Assembly: GCA_002719955.1 (NCBI GenBank)
Contig: PBFW01000009.1
Location: forward strand, 1 to 64,000
DNA: 64,000 nt
From: Deltaproteobacteria bacterium
GTDB taxonomy: Bacteria; Myxococcota_A; UBA9160; UBA4427
Direction: 5' to 3'
Part shown: positions 35,686 through 44,733 of the stretch, piece by piece
Layout of the letters: each line of letters begins with the position of its first letter
Position numbering within the stretch: position 1 is the first letter of the stretch
Notes under the pieces: model-generated
What the model saw: the letters and a program-made list of their open reading frames with translations, nothing else
Database searches by the model: none
Told to the model about the DNA's origin: nothing
Position numbers and translations under genes: made by a program

Positions 35686-36507
35686 TCACCCTCTTTTCGT
35701 GGAGGAGCGCGCGCGCGCTCCCTTGCCGGAGTGGGTCCCCAGGTAATCCCGGCGAATCTGTTGACATTCTTCGTCCTGAAACGCGGTCACCATCCCGTCC
35801 GCATCCGCCCAGCTCCGCGTCGTACCGACCATCTGATCCATGATGGCGTTCACGTGCCGCTTCGTGGAAAAAAGCGCGTGGGCAGCCTTCTTTGAGAGCG
35901 ATGTCGCAAGTTCATCGACCTCCGCCTTGAGCGCCTCGGCGGGCACCACCCGATTCAAGAAACCGATCGAGCGCGCCTCCATGGCATCGAAGGGGCGACA
36001 GGTGAGCACCAGCTCCTTCGTCCGCGCGGGACCGATCTCGCGCACCATCCGCGGAATCCCTCCCCAGGTGAGCGGAATGCCGAGATCCACCTCGGGAATC
36101 GAAAAACGGGCGTCTTCGGCCGCAACCCGCAGGTCGCACGCGGAGGCGAGCACGAAGCCCCCCCCGATGCACCAGCCCTGAATCCGTGCGATCGAGAGAG
36201 CGCGCATCGCTTCAAGGGAATCCGCCATGCGGCGTCCGATCTCGGCAATTTCGTGGGCCGTCCTGTCCTGGGCGCTCGAAAAACTCGCTAGGTCGGCACC
36301 CGCGGAGAAGGCGCGACCGACCCCCGAGACGATGACGACCTTGACGCCAGATTGTTCGTCGAAATGACGCGCCGCCGCCGCGATCTCTTCGAGCATACGA
36401 ATCGAAAGCGGATTCAACTTCTCGGGGCGATCGAGGCGAAGCTCCCCGATGGCCCCTCGGATTTCTACACCCAATGTTTCAAACAATGCGCTCTCCTGGC
36501 TCCGCAT
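35686..36507 (-). CDS. Enoyl-CoA hydratase/isomerase (crotonase) family protein
   Basis: The 273-residue protein starts at the ATG at 36507. The crotonase pattern is clear: RLDRPEKLNPLSIRML (25-40), the first oxyanion segment GRAFSAGADLASFSS (64-78) and GWCIGGGFVLASACDLRVA (111-129). In classical hydratases two glutamates act; here the position after GGG is Phe-Val (no Glu), while the second Glu is kept in FSIPEVDLGIP (E139). That points to an isomerase or another crotonase reaction rather than a standard hydratase. The stop abuts the DUF2059 gene. No beta-oxidation partners lie nearby. Confidence 0.92.
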   Translation of the reverse strand: MRSQESALFETLGVEIRGAIGELRLDRPEKLNPLSIRMLEEIAAAARHFDEQSGVKVVIVSGVGRAFSAGADLASFSSAQDRTAHEIAEIGRRMADSLEAMRALSIARIQGWCIGGGFVLASACDLRVAAEDARFSIPEVDLGIPLTWGGIPRMVREIGPARTKELVLTCRPFDAMEARSIGFLNRVVPAEALKAEVDELATSLSKKAAHALFSTKRHVNAIMDQMVGTTRSWADADGMVTAFQDEECQQIRRDYLGTHSGKGARARSSTKRG

Positions 36508-36744
36508 GCGCCCACATTCGGGGCGCCGGACGGGCTCGAGCCGTGATGGAGAGCGAGAGCCTATCCCATTCCCCTCTGGTGGTGCGAAACCCCAGGCTCT
36601 GCCGTCTTCGATCCATCCTCCGACACGACTCGTCGAAGGGGGGCATGAGCGTCTACAGTTCCCCACTCCATCCGGTGCGCGCAAGGCGATCCGGGCGTTG
36701 ACCGGAAACCCAACCGATCACAGCGATTCAGAAGGCCCGATCCC

Positions 36745-37332
36745 ATGCAGCCCGCTCGCTCCCACCCTCGAAGACGCTCCCGATTCACGCGCCTTCTCGT
36801 CTACCTGTTCGTCGGATTCACGCCGATGGCGTGTGGCGAGGGCGATCTTCGCGGAACCTATCGGGTGAAGATCGAGATCGAGCACGCCCGCGCACCGATC
36901 GACGCCACTCTCGTCCTGACATCGACACCGCTCGAAACCGACTCGCTCCCCCCCGAGGCGCGACACGGCTTCGGCGCGGGCCTGAACGCGGCCGATGACT
37001 ATTTCGGCGCTCCCAATTCATGCTTGATCCTGCCTTCGATCGATTCGGGCACTAACGCCCCGCGCAGCGTGACCTTCTTCGAGACCCGCTTGCGAGCGGG
37101 CGAAGCGATCGTTCCCTTTTCGATCTTCGAGACCGGCGAACAGCGAATGGAAATCATCCAACTGCATTTCTTCGCAAACGCTCTCGGCGGCGACATCATG
37201 TTCTACGAAGCAGATGGCGAGAGGCCGGGACGTCTGATCGGAGACCGATTGGATGGACCAACCGGCCGACGATGCGTCGAAGAAATGCAGAGATTCCACG
37301 CCCACATTCTGGAACTCACCGCACCCGACTGA
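36745..37332 (+). CDS. Hypothetical lipoprotein
   Basis: The 195-residue protein has a signal peptide (TRLLVYLFVGFTPMAC) ending in a lipobox-like PMAC with C30. The mature part is beta-rich and acidic with an even spread of charges, for example YRVKIEIEHARAPIDATLVL and RMEIIQLHFFANALGG. I recognise no family. It stands alone between the crotonase gene and a signalling gene on the other strand. Probably a membrane-anchored periplasmic protein. Confidence 0.75.
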   Translation: MQPARSHPRRRSRFTRLLVYLFVGFTPMACGEGDLRGTYRVKIEIEHARAPIDATLVLTSTPLETDSLPPEARHGFGAGLNAADDYFGAPNSCLILPSIDSGTNAPRSVTFFETRLRAGEAIVPFSIFETGEQRMEIIQLHFFANALGGDIMFYEADGERPGRLIGDRLDGPTGRRCVEEMQRFHAHILELTAPD

Positions 37333-37391
37333 CGAAGCCTCAGCCAAATCCGTCGTGATCCGCTGGACACGGACGAGCGGGGGTGTGCCGA

Positions 37392-38489
37392 TCAGCGTTT
37401 TCGAACGGACTCCGCGATCGTGCACCGCAGCCGATCCGGATCGACTGGCTTCTTGAAGATCACACCTTCGAGTCCCTCCATCCGACTGCGCTTGATGATG
37501 TGATCCTTGTCGTAGTGAAAGGCTGTCATCATCAACACGGGCAGCTCGGGGTAGGACTCGCTCACCCGAAGGTAGAGTTCGTGCCCATCCATGCGCGGCA
37601 TCACGACATCGGAGAGTAGGAGGTCGAAATCGGACCTCCCCAGTGCCTCGAGCGCCTGTTCCCCATTCGCCGCCGTTTCGACCTCGCAGCCGTCCGCGAT
37701 GAGCATCTCCTGGAGCGTGCGACTGATACCGGCATCGTCGTCCGCAACGAGGATGCGCAGGCCCTGGAGCCGATCGTCGGGCTCGTATCGCCGTCGGTCT
37801 TCGCTGCGCAGATCGACCATACGCGCGGGGCCCACGTAGTGGATCGTCTCGTAGCGATCGCTCTCCACCATCTCACCGAGACGTTCGACGATTTCGGAGA
37901 TGCGCGCGACCTCTCGACGAATCGCATCCAGGCGCTCGTTCTCGACCGAGCAGTCCCCCTCACCAGCGATCCGGGAGATGTCGTTCTCGAGCAGCGTCGC
38001 CTGATTGATGATGACTGCAAGGGGGTTGTTGATCTCATGGGAGAGCCCGACCGCAACTTCGCCGAGCGTCGCAAGCTGGTCCTTGTGCAGGATATCGCGC
38101 AGATCCTTGGCGAATCCGATCGTACCGTCCTCTTCGCCCTTTTCGTCGTAGAGAAGCGTCGCCGCGATCGCGACGGGGATCTCTTCCCCGGAGTGTGTAA
38201 CGAATCGGGTTTCGAGGGTATTGCAGACCCCGACGCCACCGTGCCCGTGCCCGCGCATTGCTTCGGCCACGCGACGCGCCTCTTCGACGCTCGGATAGAA
38301 GAGGCCAACGAATTCACCGAGCACTTCGTCGCTATCGTAACCGAGACAATCGTGCGCACCGTCGTTGAAATAGACGACGCGGCCCTTGCGATCCGTGCCG
38401 ACGATAATATCCGGCGAGCGCTTCGTCAGTTCTTCGAAGTGTTCCCGACTAAGAGACATTCGCCGGTACTCCTCCACACCCCACATCAT
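37392..38489 (-). CDS. PAS-HisKA-REC signalling protein lacking the kinase ATPase domain
   Basis: The 365-residue protein has three parts: a PAS domain (about 16-128, starting SPDIIVGTDRKGRVVYFND), a HisKA dimerisation segment with phospho-acceptor H151 (TLGEVAVGLSHEINNPLAVI), and a receiver domain (about 244-362) with D294 (LLLSDVVMPRMDG) and the Thr and Lys positions (MMTAF, FKKPVD). Between about 212 and 243 there is only a short linker where a HATPase_c domain would sit, so it cannot phosphorylate itself in the usual way. It may be a phosphorelay intermediate. Start at M1 or M11. trxB is its upstream neighbour on the same strand, 36 bases away. Confidence 0.88.
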   Translation of the reverse strand: MMWGVEEYRRMSLSREHFEELTKRSPDIIVGTDRKGRVVYFNDGAHDCLGYDSDEVLGEFVGLFYPSVEEARRVAEAMRGHGHGGVGVCNTLETRFVTHSGEEIPVAIAATLLYDEKGEEDGTIGFAKDLRDILHKDQLATLGEVAVGLSHEINNPLAVIINQATLLENDISRIAGEGDCSVENERLDAIRREVARISEIVERLGEMVESDRYETIHYVGPARMVDLRSEDRRRYEPDDRLQGLRILVADDDAGISRTLQEMLIADGCEVETAANGEQALEALGRSDFDLLLSDVVMPRMDGHELYLRVSESYPELPVLMMTAFHYDKDHIIKRSRMEGLEGVIFKKPVDPDRLRCTIAESVRKR

Positions 38490-38525
38490 CTCACCGCCGA
38501 CAGAGACGGTGACCCTTTTCGTGTC

Positions 38526-39461
38526 TCAGCCGATCCCCTGCTCAGCCAACCATCGCTCGGTGTCGATTGCGGCCATACAACCGGTCCCGGCGGCCGTCAC
38601 CGCCTGCCGGTAGGTCGGGTCCGCAACGTCGCCACACGCAAATACCCCTTCAACCGAGGTATACGTCGAGCCCGCCCTGGCCGACACGTATTCCGCATCG
38701 TCCAGATCGAGCTGGCCCTTGAATAATGTCGTATTCGGTTGGTGACCGATCGCAACGAAAAGAGCTTCGAGATCGACGTCCCGAGTCGATCCGTCGCGCG
38801 TGTCCTTGAGTCGGATCCCCGTTACAAACGCGTCGCCGTACACCTCATCTACCACGGAGTGCCACGCGAATTCAATCTTCTCGTTCTCTCTCGCGCGCGC
38901 CTGCATGATCTTGGACGCCCTGAGCTCGCCGCGACGATGGACGAGCGTCACCTTCGTCGCGAAACGCGCTAGGAAGAGGGCCTCTTCGAGCGCGGTGTCC
39001 CCACCACCCACGACCGCCATCGGCTTGTTGCGAAAAAGGGCCCCATCACAGGTCGCGCAGGCGGAGACGCCATTATTGATCAATCGCTGCTCGGACGCGA
39101 GGCCGAGCCAGCGCGCGGACGCACCCGTCGCAATCACGACCGCGTCCGCCGTGTAGGCCTTTGCGTCCGTCGAGACCCGAAAGGGTCTCGAGCCAAAGGA
39201 AACAGAGGTCGCGTCCTCGAAGAGGATATCGGTCCCAAAGCGTATGGCCTGCTTCTGGAATTCCTCCATCATGGTCGGCCCGGACACTCCGTCCGGGTAG
39301 CCCGGATAATTCTCGACATCGGTCGTGATCATCAGCTGACCGCCGAAGTTCAGGCCCGCGAGCATGAGCGGCTCGAAGCCGGCGCGCGCAATGTAGATGG
39401 CGGCGGTATACCCCGCCGGTCCGCTGCCGATGATGAGCACTCGGCGGTGCTCGGGCTCCAT
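38526..39461 (-). CDS. trxB: Thioredoxin reductase
   Basis: FAD- and NADPH-dependent enzyme that reduces thioredoxin. The 311-residue length is standard. FAD motif IGSGPAGYTAAIY (11-23), redox pair C135-AT-C138 in ACATCDGALFRN, NADPH motif VVGGGDTALEEALFLARF and the C-terminal FACGDVADPTYRQAVTAAG are all present. It is followed on the same strand by the PAS-HisKA-REC gene. Confidence 0.97.
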   Translation of the reverse strand: MEPEHRRVLIIGSGPAGYTAAIYIARAGFEPLMLAGLNFGGQLMITTDVENYPGYPDGVSGPTMMEEFQKQAIRFGTDILFEDATSVSFGSRPFRVSTDAKAYTADAVVIATGASARWLGLASEQRLINNGVSACATCDGALFRNKPMAVVGGGDTALEEALFLARFATKVTLVHRRGELRASKIMQARARENEKIEFAWHSVVDEVYGDAFVTGIRLKDTRDGSTRDVDLEALFVAIGHQPNTTLFKGQLDLDDAEYVSARAGSTYTSVEGVFACGDVADPTYRQAVTAAGTGCMAAIDTERWLAEQGIG

Positions 39462-39624
39462 GTGAACTCCTTTCGAATCCAGTTGCCAGCGGTGAATGAC
39501 TCGGGCAGCCGCTACCCGGCGGCGCCCCGCGTGATCACTGAATTCTACGGATCGGCCCCGAAGCCCGCTACCCAGAATGGCCGTCTGAAGGTGTGTCAGG
39601 CCAAGTTCCGACCACCCATTCCTT

Positions 39625-41331
39625 CTAGAGGGGTTCCGTGATCGGGAGTTCTTCCCACATCAGCTGAAGAAAGATCCCAATGAAGAACGACAGGAAGGTC
39701 ATCAGGAGCAGCGCCGACGGGAAGACGTAGAGCGGCGCGATGCCCACGATATGGGGCAGCTCGCCAATCATCGCCGGCATGCTCTCGCGCAGCACCTCGA
39801 CCGGGACCTCGCCGGCGGGCGGCGACCAGTTCCGCGCAACCATGAAGGGCCCCACCAGACTCGTCATCACGATCCCGACACCGAAGGCCTCGACAACCCC
39901 GAGCAGGAAGATCGCACGCGCACGTGCGAAGGCGATCGCCGTATCCGAGATCCGTCGCGCGATCTCCACGTACACGTAGAGCAGCGTCACCAGCCCGAGC
40001 AGGAGCACGACGGAATCGAGTGCGGCGTTGGGGCGGCTCGCCAGGTCCCAGACCTCGTCGATCAGGAAGACGGGTAGGTAGCCGACGATGATCCCGGCCC
40101 CGATTCGGGGGACCGAGGCATGGAAGAAGGAGAGATCCCGCTTCCAGCAGAAGCGGTAGAGGAGAAACCAGATCGCCGCGGAGTTCACCACGAAGACCTC
40201 GGCCGAACACAGCACATCGAAGAAGTGGGGGGCGCTGTCGTAGGCGAAGGCGGCGCACAGGAAGGGCATCAGCAGAAGCAGGAGCACACCGGCGTGGATC
40301 TTCGGGGTATGCCAGGTCAGGTTGCGGTCGGCGGCCTGCTCGCCCGCTCTCAGGCCCGCCACGTGATTGATGATCGCCGACGAATGACGAATATCGTAGA
40401 CCCGCAGGAACCAGCGCTCGAGCTTCCCGAGGATCCGCTGGCCGTTTCGGTTGGAGCGGCGCAGAAAGGGCATCAGGTCGCTGCTGCGCTCGACTCCTTT
40501 CGCCGCGACGACGGTGATCGCAGCCAGAACCTCCTCCTCGCGATCGGCAAAGGGCGAATCCTCTTTCTCGAAGGCCTGATTCTCCTCGTCGAGACACACT
40601 CCTTCGAGCCAGAGATAGAAAGCGCGCTCCGCCATCCGCAGGATCATACGGTCGACCGCTTCCGAATCGCCGGACTCGAGCACCTGGAAGAAGCCGCTCT
40701 CGGTCGGGTCATCGCCGGGATCCACGAGCTGAATCTCGCCATCGATATAGGACTGAAGATAATCGGGGGCGACGCGCTCCTCGACGAGGACACGCAGCGA
40801 CTCGTAGATCCGCCGGCGAAGCGAGAAGGCGGCGACCCGAAGCTGGCGCCCACCCTCGAGTTCGTGGGTCTCGATGAAACGCAACAAGATCTGGGAGAGC
40901 AGCGCGACATCCTGATGGAAACGCACCCGCGCATCGGCTCGCAGCCGGTCGGAATCGCCCAGATGGCGGCAGAGCCCATCCAGATAGCGGGGCGCCGCCG
41001 AGAGCATTCGCATCATCAGGCTGCGCGCGTCCCGCACACTCGCGCCCGACCCGAGCAGGCGAGTTTTGGTCAGCAGGTCGTCGAGCTGGAGGAATAATTC
41101 CGTCGGGTCGTGACGGGCGGCGTTGAACGAGAAGGTCTCCGGAAAGATCCGCTCGAATCCGGCCTCTCCCCGGGCAATCTCGAAGCGAACTTCGCGTGCG
41201 TGGAAGGCGAGGGTGAAACGAAAGGTCAATTGGAGACGCTCGACACGGAGTTCGAGCCTGGGAAGAGCGACCTGCGAGCCGGGCCCCCCGGACACGGGAG
41301 AGGGCGACGCGGCCGCCTCGACGCCCGCCAA
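39625..41331 (-). CDS. Unknown large membrane protein coupled to a REC-PAS regulator
   Basis: The 568-residue protein matches no family I know. Residues 1-335 are soluble and mostly helical with many charges, including an Arg-rich stretch LRVAAFSLRRRIYESLRVLV. The C-terminal 230 residues hold about six to seven membrane segments, for example VLLLLLMPFLCAAF, LDSVVLLLGLVTLLYVYV and ALLLMTFLSFFIGIFLQLMW. It starts with a TTG (41331) that directly follows the TAA of the upstream REC-PAS gene, so translation is probably coupled to it. Inference: a membrane effector or sensor of that regulator. Confidence 0.75.
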   Translation of the reverse strand: MAGVEAAASPSPVSGGPGSQVALPRLELRVERLQLTFRFTLAFHAREVRFEIARGEAGFERIFPETFSFNAARHDPTELFLQLDDLLTKTRLLGSGASVRDARSLMMRMLSAAPRYLDGLCRHLGDSDRLRADARVRFHQDVALLSQILLRFIETHELEGGRQLRVAAFSLRRRIYESLRVLVEERVAPDYLQSYIDGEIQLVDPGDDPTESGFFQVLESGDSEAVDRMILRMAERAFYLWLEGVCLDEENQAFEKEDSPFADREEEVLAAITVVAAKGVERSSDLMPFLRRSNRNGQRILGKLERWFLRVYDIRHSSAIINHVAGLRAGEQAADRNLTWHTPKIHAGVLLLLLMPFLCAAFAYDSAPHFFDVLCSAEVFVVNSAAIWFLLYRFCWKRDLSFFHASVPRIGAGIIVGYLPVFLIDEVWDLASRPNAALDSVVLLLGLVTLLYVYVEIARRISDTAIAFARARAIFLLGVVEAFGVGIVMTSLVGPFMVARNWSPPAGEVPVEVLRESMPAMIGELPHIVGIAPLYVFPSALLLMTFLSFFIGIFLQLMWEELPITEPL

Positions 41332-42489
41332 TTAGAGGATCCTCTGGCGAGTGTTCTCGCCGCTCTCGTAATAATCCTCGACCGCACGCGAGAGAGCGAT
41401 CACGCCATCGGGCAGCCCCTCCGACCGCGGCCAGCGTTGGGCGGCCACGTTCAGCCGATCACGCAAGAGCTGAGCATCGGGAAAATCATCCCCGGCCAAC
41501 GCATCCTCGATATCGAGCCAGTTTCCAATCGCCGTCTGGGTTCGCGACACGCGCTCGCCGAGCTCCGACATATTCGCAGATTCGACGCCGACGTCGGAGA
41601 CCTGCGCAGCGAGGGTCGCCAGCTCACCGAGCCCCGTTTCGAGCGCTTTGCGCAACACGCCGACCTCCCCCGACGGGGTCTCGGAGATGCGTCCAACAAT
41701 CGTTTCGAGATCTCGGGCGAGCGGCTCGTGGGAGATCTCCTTGAAGAGGATCACCCGGCCCATCGTCTCACCGGCCACGCCCGCCAGCGCCTGACTCGAA
41801 ACACGCACGCGATGACCCGCGCCGTCACCGATATCGACCTCTTCGAAGCTGCCTCCAGATTCCTCGGCGAGCGCGCTCACCCGTGCCCCGAGCTCTTGCA
41901 GGTAGTCGCGGCCGAGGATCTCATCGATCCGGCGACCGCGTATATCCTCCTGGAGCCCGATGAAGGCCATTGCGGGCTTGTTCACCGCGCGCACCACCCC
42001 GTCGCGGCCCAGTGCGATCGCGCCGGTCCGAAGCCGGTCCATCACGGCCTCGAGAAAGAGGTTCGAGTCGCGCAGGTCTTCGAGCAGCCCGCGATTCTCG
42101 ACGCTGAGCGCGTGGAGCTCCGCCGCCCGTCGCACGATCGCCTTCAGCTCGTCCGGCTCCCAGGGCTTGTTCACATATCCGTAGATATGACCGTCATTGA
42201 TCGCCTTGATCGTTGCATCCGAATCGGCGAAGCCCGTCAGGATGATGCGGACCGTCTCGGGAAAACGCGCGTAGCCCTGGCTCAGAAGCTCGGTTCCGGT
42301 CATGCCCGGCATGCGCTGATCCGTGATCACGACGGCGACCGGATCATTCTCCTCCATGATCTGGAGGGCCGAGGTGGGATTGGACGTCGTCAGGACCTCG
42401 TAGAGATCCATGAACGTGAACGTCATCGTTTCAAGGATGGCTTCCTCGTCGTCGACGATCAGGATTCGCGGTCGTTTTTCTTCGCTCAT
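41332..42489 (-). CDS. Response regulator with REC and PAS domains
   Basis: From the ATG at 42489 it has 385 residues. The receiver domain (about 8-125) has acidic pocket VDDEE, phospho-acceptor Asp in VVITDQRMPGMTG and the lysine in NKPWEPDEL, the form common in RpfG/HD-GYP and PAS regulators. A PAS-like domain follows (about 145-250: FLEAVMDRLRTGAIALGRDG). The last 130 residues are helical without an HTH, kinase or GGDEF/EAL/HD-GYP domain. Its stop abuts the start of the unknown membrane protein gene, suggesting the pair acts together. No cognate kinase is adjacent. Confidence 0.88.
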   Translation of the reverse strand: MSEEKRPRILIVDDEEAILETMTFTFMDLYEVLTTSNPTSALQIMEENDPVAVVITDQRMPGMTGTELLSQGYARFPETVRIILTGFADSDATIKAINDGHIYGYVNKPWEPDELKAIVRRAAELHALSVENRGLLEDLRDSNLFLEAVMDRLRTGAIALGRDGVVRAVNKPAMAFIGLQEDIRGRRIDEILGRDYLQELGARVSALAEESGGSFEEVDIGDGAGHRVRVSSQALAGVAGETMGRVILFKEISHEPLARDLETIVGRISETPSGEVGVLRKALETGLGELATLAAQVSDVGVESANMSELGERVSRTQTAIGNWLDIEDALAGDDFPDAQLLRDRLNVAAQRWPRSEGLPDGVIALSRAVEDYYESGENTRQRIL

Positions 42490-42597
42490 CGGCTCTCTAC
42501 AGGGCCGAGCGGTGAACTCGGCTTTTGGATGACGGCCAGCGGCCTCAGGGCAGCGCAACCCGCTTCGAGGAGAGGGGAGGCGGTCGCCACAAAACTA

Positions 42598-43944
42598 TCA
42601 GTAGCGCGTCGCCTCGATCAAACGTTGTCGGTTTCGGCCCCATTCGCCGCGCCAGGAATCGGCGATCTCCTCACCCGGGCTCTTGCCCTTCGCGATCTGC
42701 TCGTGCAGCGGGTCGAGGAAGCTCCGTTCATCGCTGTCGCTGAAACCCGCGTCCGCGATTCGAGCGAGGCCGTCGCTCGAAATCGTGACCAGCGCTCGTG
42801 CCAGATCTAGCACCTTGCGACCGCTCATCTCCGCCCGCAGCCCGCGCTTCGCCACATCGAGCTGAGCAAGGTCGATCTGCTCGGGCGTTGAATCCCCGAG
42901 CAACTCCCGGGTCGCCGCCAGCGCATCCACGTCATAGAGGATCCCCTTCCAGACCGCCGGCAGCGCGCAGATCAATTCCCGCGGCACCGTGTCCGCACCG
43001 CGCACTTCGATGATCTTCTTGAGTCGGACATCGGGGAAGAGTGTCGTCAGATGCATATCCCAATCGCGCAGCAGGGGTCGCAACCCCATGAAACCCGACG
43101 ACATGAATTGTCTGAACGTCGTGCCGTCACCCGCGTGATAGGTGTCGCCGCGAATGACGAAGAACAGCGGCACATCGAGCGCCCACTCCACATAGCGCGC
43201 ATACCCGAAATCGGGATCGAAGACGAAGGGGATCAGGCCGCAGCGATCCGGATCGGTGTCTCGCCAGATGATCAGCCGCTTCGAAACGTAGCCGTTCTCC
43301 TTACCCCCCGAGATACTCGAGTTCGCGAAGAGCGCGGAGATGACGGGCGTCACGAGCAGCGCCGCGCGCATCTTGGCGATCATGTCCTCTTCGCTCGCGT
43401 AATCGAAATTCGCCTGCACCGTCGCCGTGGCGTGCATCATATCGAGGGCCAGATCGCCGCGGGTCGGCAAATACGAACGCATGATATCGTACCGCCCCTT
43501 GGGCATCGTCGGGATCTGGTCCACTTCGTGGAAGGGGTCGATCCCGAGTCCGAGCCAGGCGATTCCGAAATCGTCGGAGAGTTCCTTCACGAGATCAACA
43601 TGCGTATTGAACTCGATACAGGTCTCGCGATTCTCCGAGAGCGGTGCCCCGGAGAGTTCGATCTGGCCGCCGGGTTCGAGGGTGATGCTCGCGCCGTCCC
43701 GCGACAGCGCGATGATCCGACCCCGTTCCTCGACGCGCTCCCAACCGATCGCACTCGCAATCTTTTCGAGCAGCGCACCGATTCCGTAGGGCCCTTCATA
43801 GGGCACCCGATCCCCCGTATCCGCATAGACGCCGACCTTTTCATGCTCGGTCCCGACGGCCCAGTCGGCCCGCCGTGTCTCCGCCCGACCGAAATAACGC
43901 AGCAGATCAGCCACGCCCTCGATGGGTTGGTCCTGGGGATTCAT
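42598..43944 (-). CDS. gshA: Glutamate-cysteine ligase
   Basis: First enzyme of glutathione synthesis. The 448-residue protein, from the ATG at 43944 behind AGGAG, is of the GCS2/plant-type class: VGTEHEKVGVYAD (30-42), ITLEPGGQIELSGAPL, MMHATATVQANFDYASEED, YVSKRLIIWRDTDPDRCG and IIEVRGADTVPRELICALPA are the family segments. The product is gamma-glutamylcysteine. No gshB is adjacent, so the second step must be elsewhere or be replaced by ergothioneine or another thiol pathway. The homologous region begins a few residues after the Met. Confidence 0.93.
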   Translation of the reverse strand: MNPQDQPIEGVADLLRYFGRAETRRADWAVGTEHEKVGVYADTGDRVPYEGPYGIGALLEKIASAIGWERVEERGRIIALSRDGASITLEPGGQIELSGAPLSENRETCIEFNTHVDLVKELSDDFGIAWLGLGIDPFHEVDQIPTMPKGRYDIMRSYLPTRGDLALDMMHATATVQANFDYASEEDMIAKMRAALLVTPVISALFANSSISGGKENGYVSKRLIIWRDTDPDRCGLIPFVFDPDFGYARYVEWALDVPLFFVIRGDTYHAGDGTTFRQFMSSGFMGLRPLLRDWDMHLTTLFPDVRLKKIIEVRGADTVPRELICALPAVWKGILYDVDALAATRELLGDSTPEQIDLAQLDVAKRGLRAEMSGRKVLDLARALVTISSDGLARIADAGFSDSDERSFLDPLHEQIAKGKSPGEEIADSWRGEWGRNRQRLIEATRY

Positions 43945-44035
43945 GCGGAGGCTCCTTGGTCCTAATCCCATCGCCGATCGCTCGGGCACGCTCTGATCGA
44001 ACGCAGCCTTCGGGATCGCGACGGACGGGCGTGGC

Positions 44036-44707
44036 CTAATCGTAGAGGTCTGTGTGGAGAAAGCGAACCAGGGCGCAGACGATGGCCTGGGAGCCGTAGG
44101 CAGCCCGTTCGAGGCGGCCCCCGGTCAGAAGACCGATATTGCCGCCGCCGCGTCCAGATGGGGCCAAAGCTGCTGGTGGCGGGGAGGCCCCTGCAGCCGT
44201 GGGAAGGCGGCGGCGATTTCGCCAGAGCTCGTCGAAAAGGTCGCCGATCGGCGCCTGACCCCGAACGGAGGGCTCTAGGCTCCCGGGTGGGTAGGCGAAT
44301 CCCGAGGAGAAACCGTGGCCCTCACGCTCCCCGTCGGTCACCCAGGCACAGCCCACATTGAAATAATCGCGCAGATCCGGCGCGGGCGACCCCTCCGACA
44401 AGCGCACCAGGCCATCCTCAATGCCGAACGCGAGCACGCACTCGCCCGAGGCGAGCGCGCCCCGGGACCGGTTGCGCGCGCCCGCCACGATCTCGCCCCA
44501 ACCGATGGGCTGCTCGGCAACGCCGCTCGCAATCCCCACCGGCACGATCGAAAGCGCACTCGGGGATTCCGAAAAAGGCGCGAGCGCATCCCGCACCGCC
44601 CCTAGCTTGGCCCGGTTCTCGGTCCCCACCCGCACCGCGGAACCCGCGAGCGCACGCTCGAGCGAGGGCGCCAGACGGAAAGCCGCTCGAGAATTCGCGT
44701 CGCTCAT
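44036..44707 (-). CDS. Inosine/xanthosine triphosphatase (DUF84, YjjX-like)
   Basis: House-cleaning NTPase of the DUF84 family that hydrolyses ITP and XTP. The N-terminal substrate site VRVGTENRAKLGAVRDAL and QPIGWGEIVAGARNRSRGAL match the family, as do FGIEDGLV and DYFNVGCAWVTDGERE. The 223-residue protein is longer than E. coli YjjX (about 170) because of an N-terminal lead of about 20 and a C-terminal Pro/Gly-rich insertion. It precedes the M23 peptidase gene by 26 bases on the minus strand. Confidence 0.85.
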   Translation of the reverse strand: MSDANSRAAFRLAPSLERALAGSAVRVGTENRAKLGAVRDALAPFSESPSALSIVPVGIASGVAEQPIGWGEIVAGARNRSRGALASGECVLAFGIEDGLVRLSEGSPAPDLRDYFNVGCAWVTDGEREGHGFSSGFAYPPGSLEPSVRGQAPIGDLFDELWRNRRRLPTAAGASPPPAALAPSGRGGGNIGLLTGGRLERAAYGSQAIVCALVRFLHTDLYD

Positions 44708-44733
44708 CTCTCTTCGACTCTCTCTGGCCCCGG

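Noticed and set aside
41110-42810. A 566-codon plus-strand open frame
   Set aside because: It is antisense to the REC-PAS and gshA genes and has no recognisable domain.
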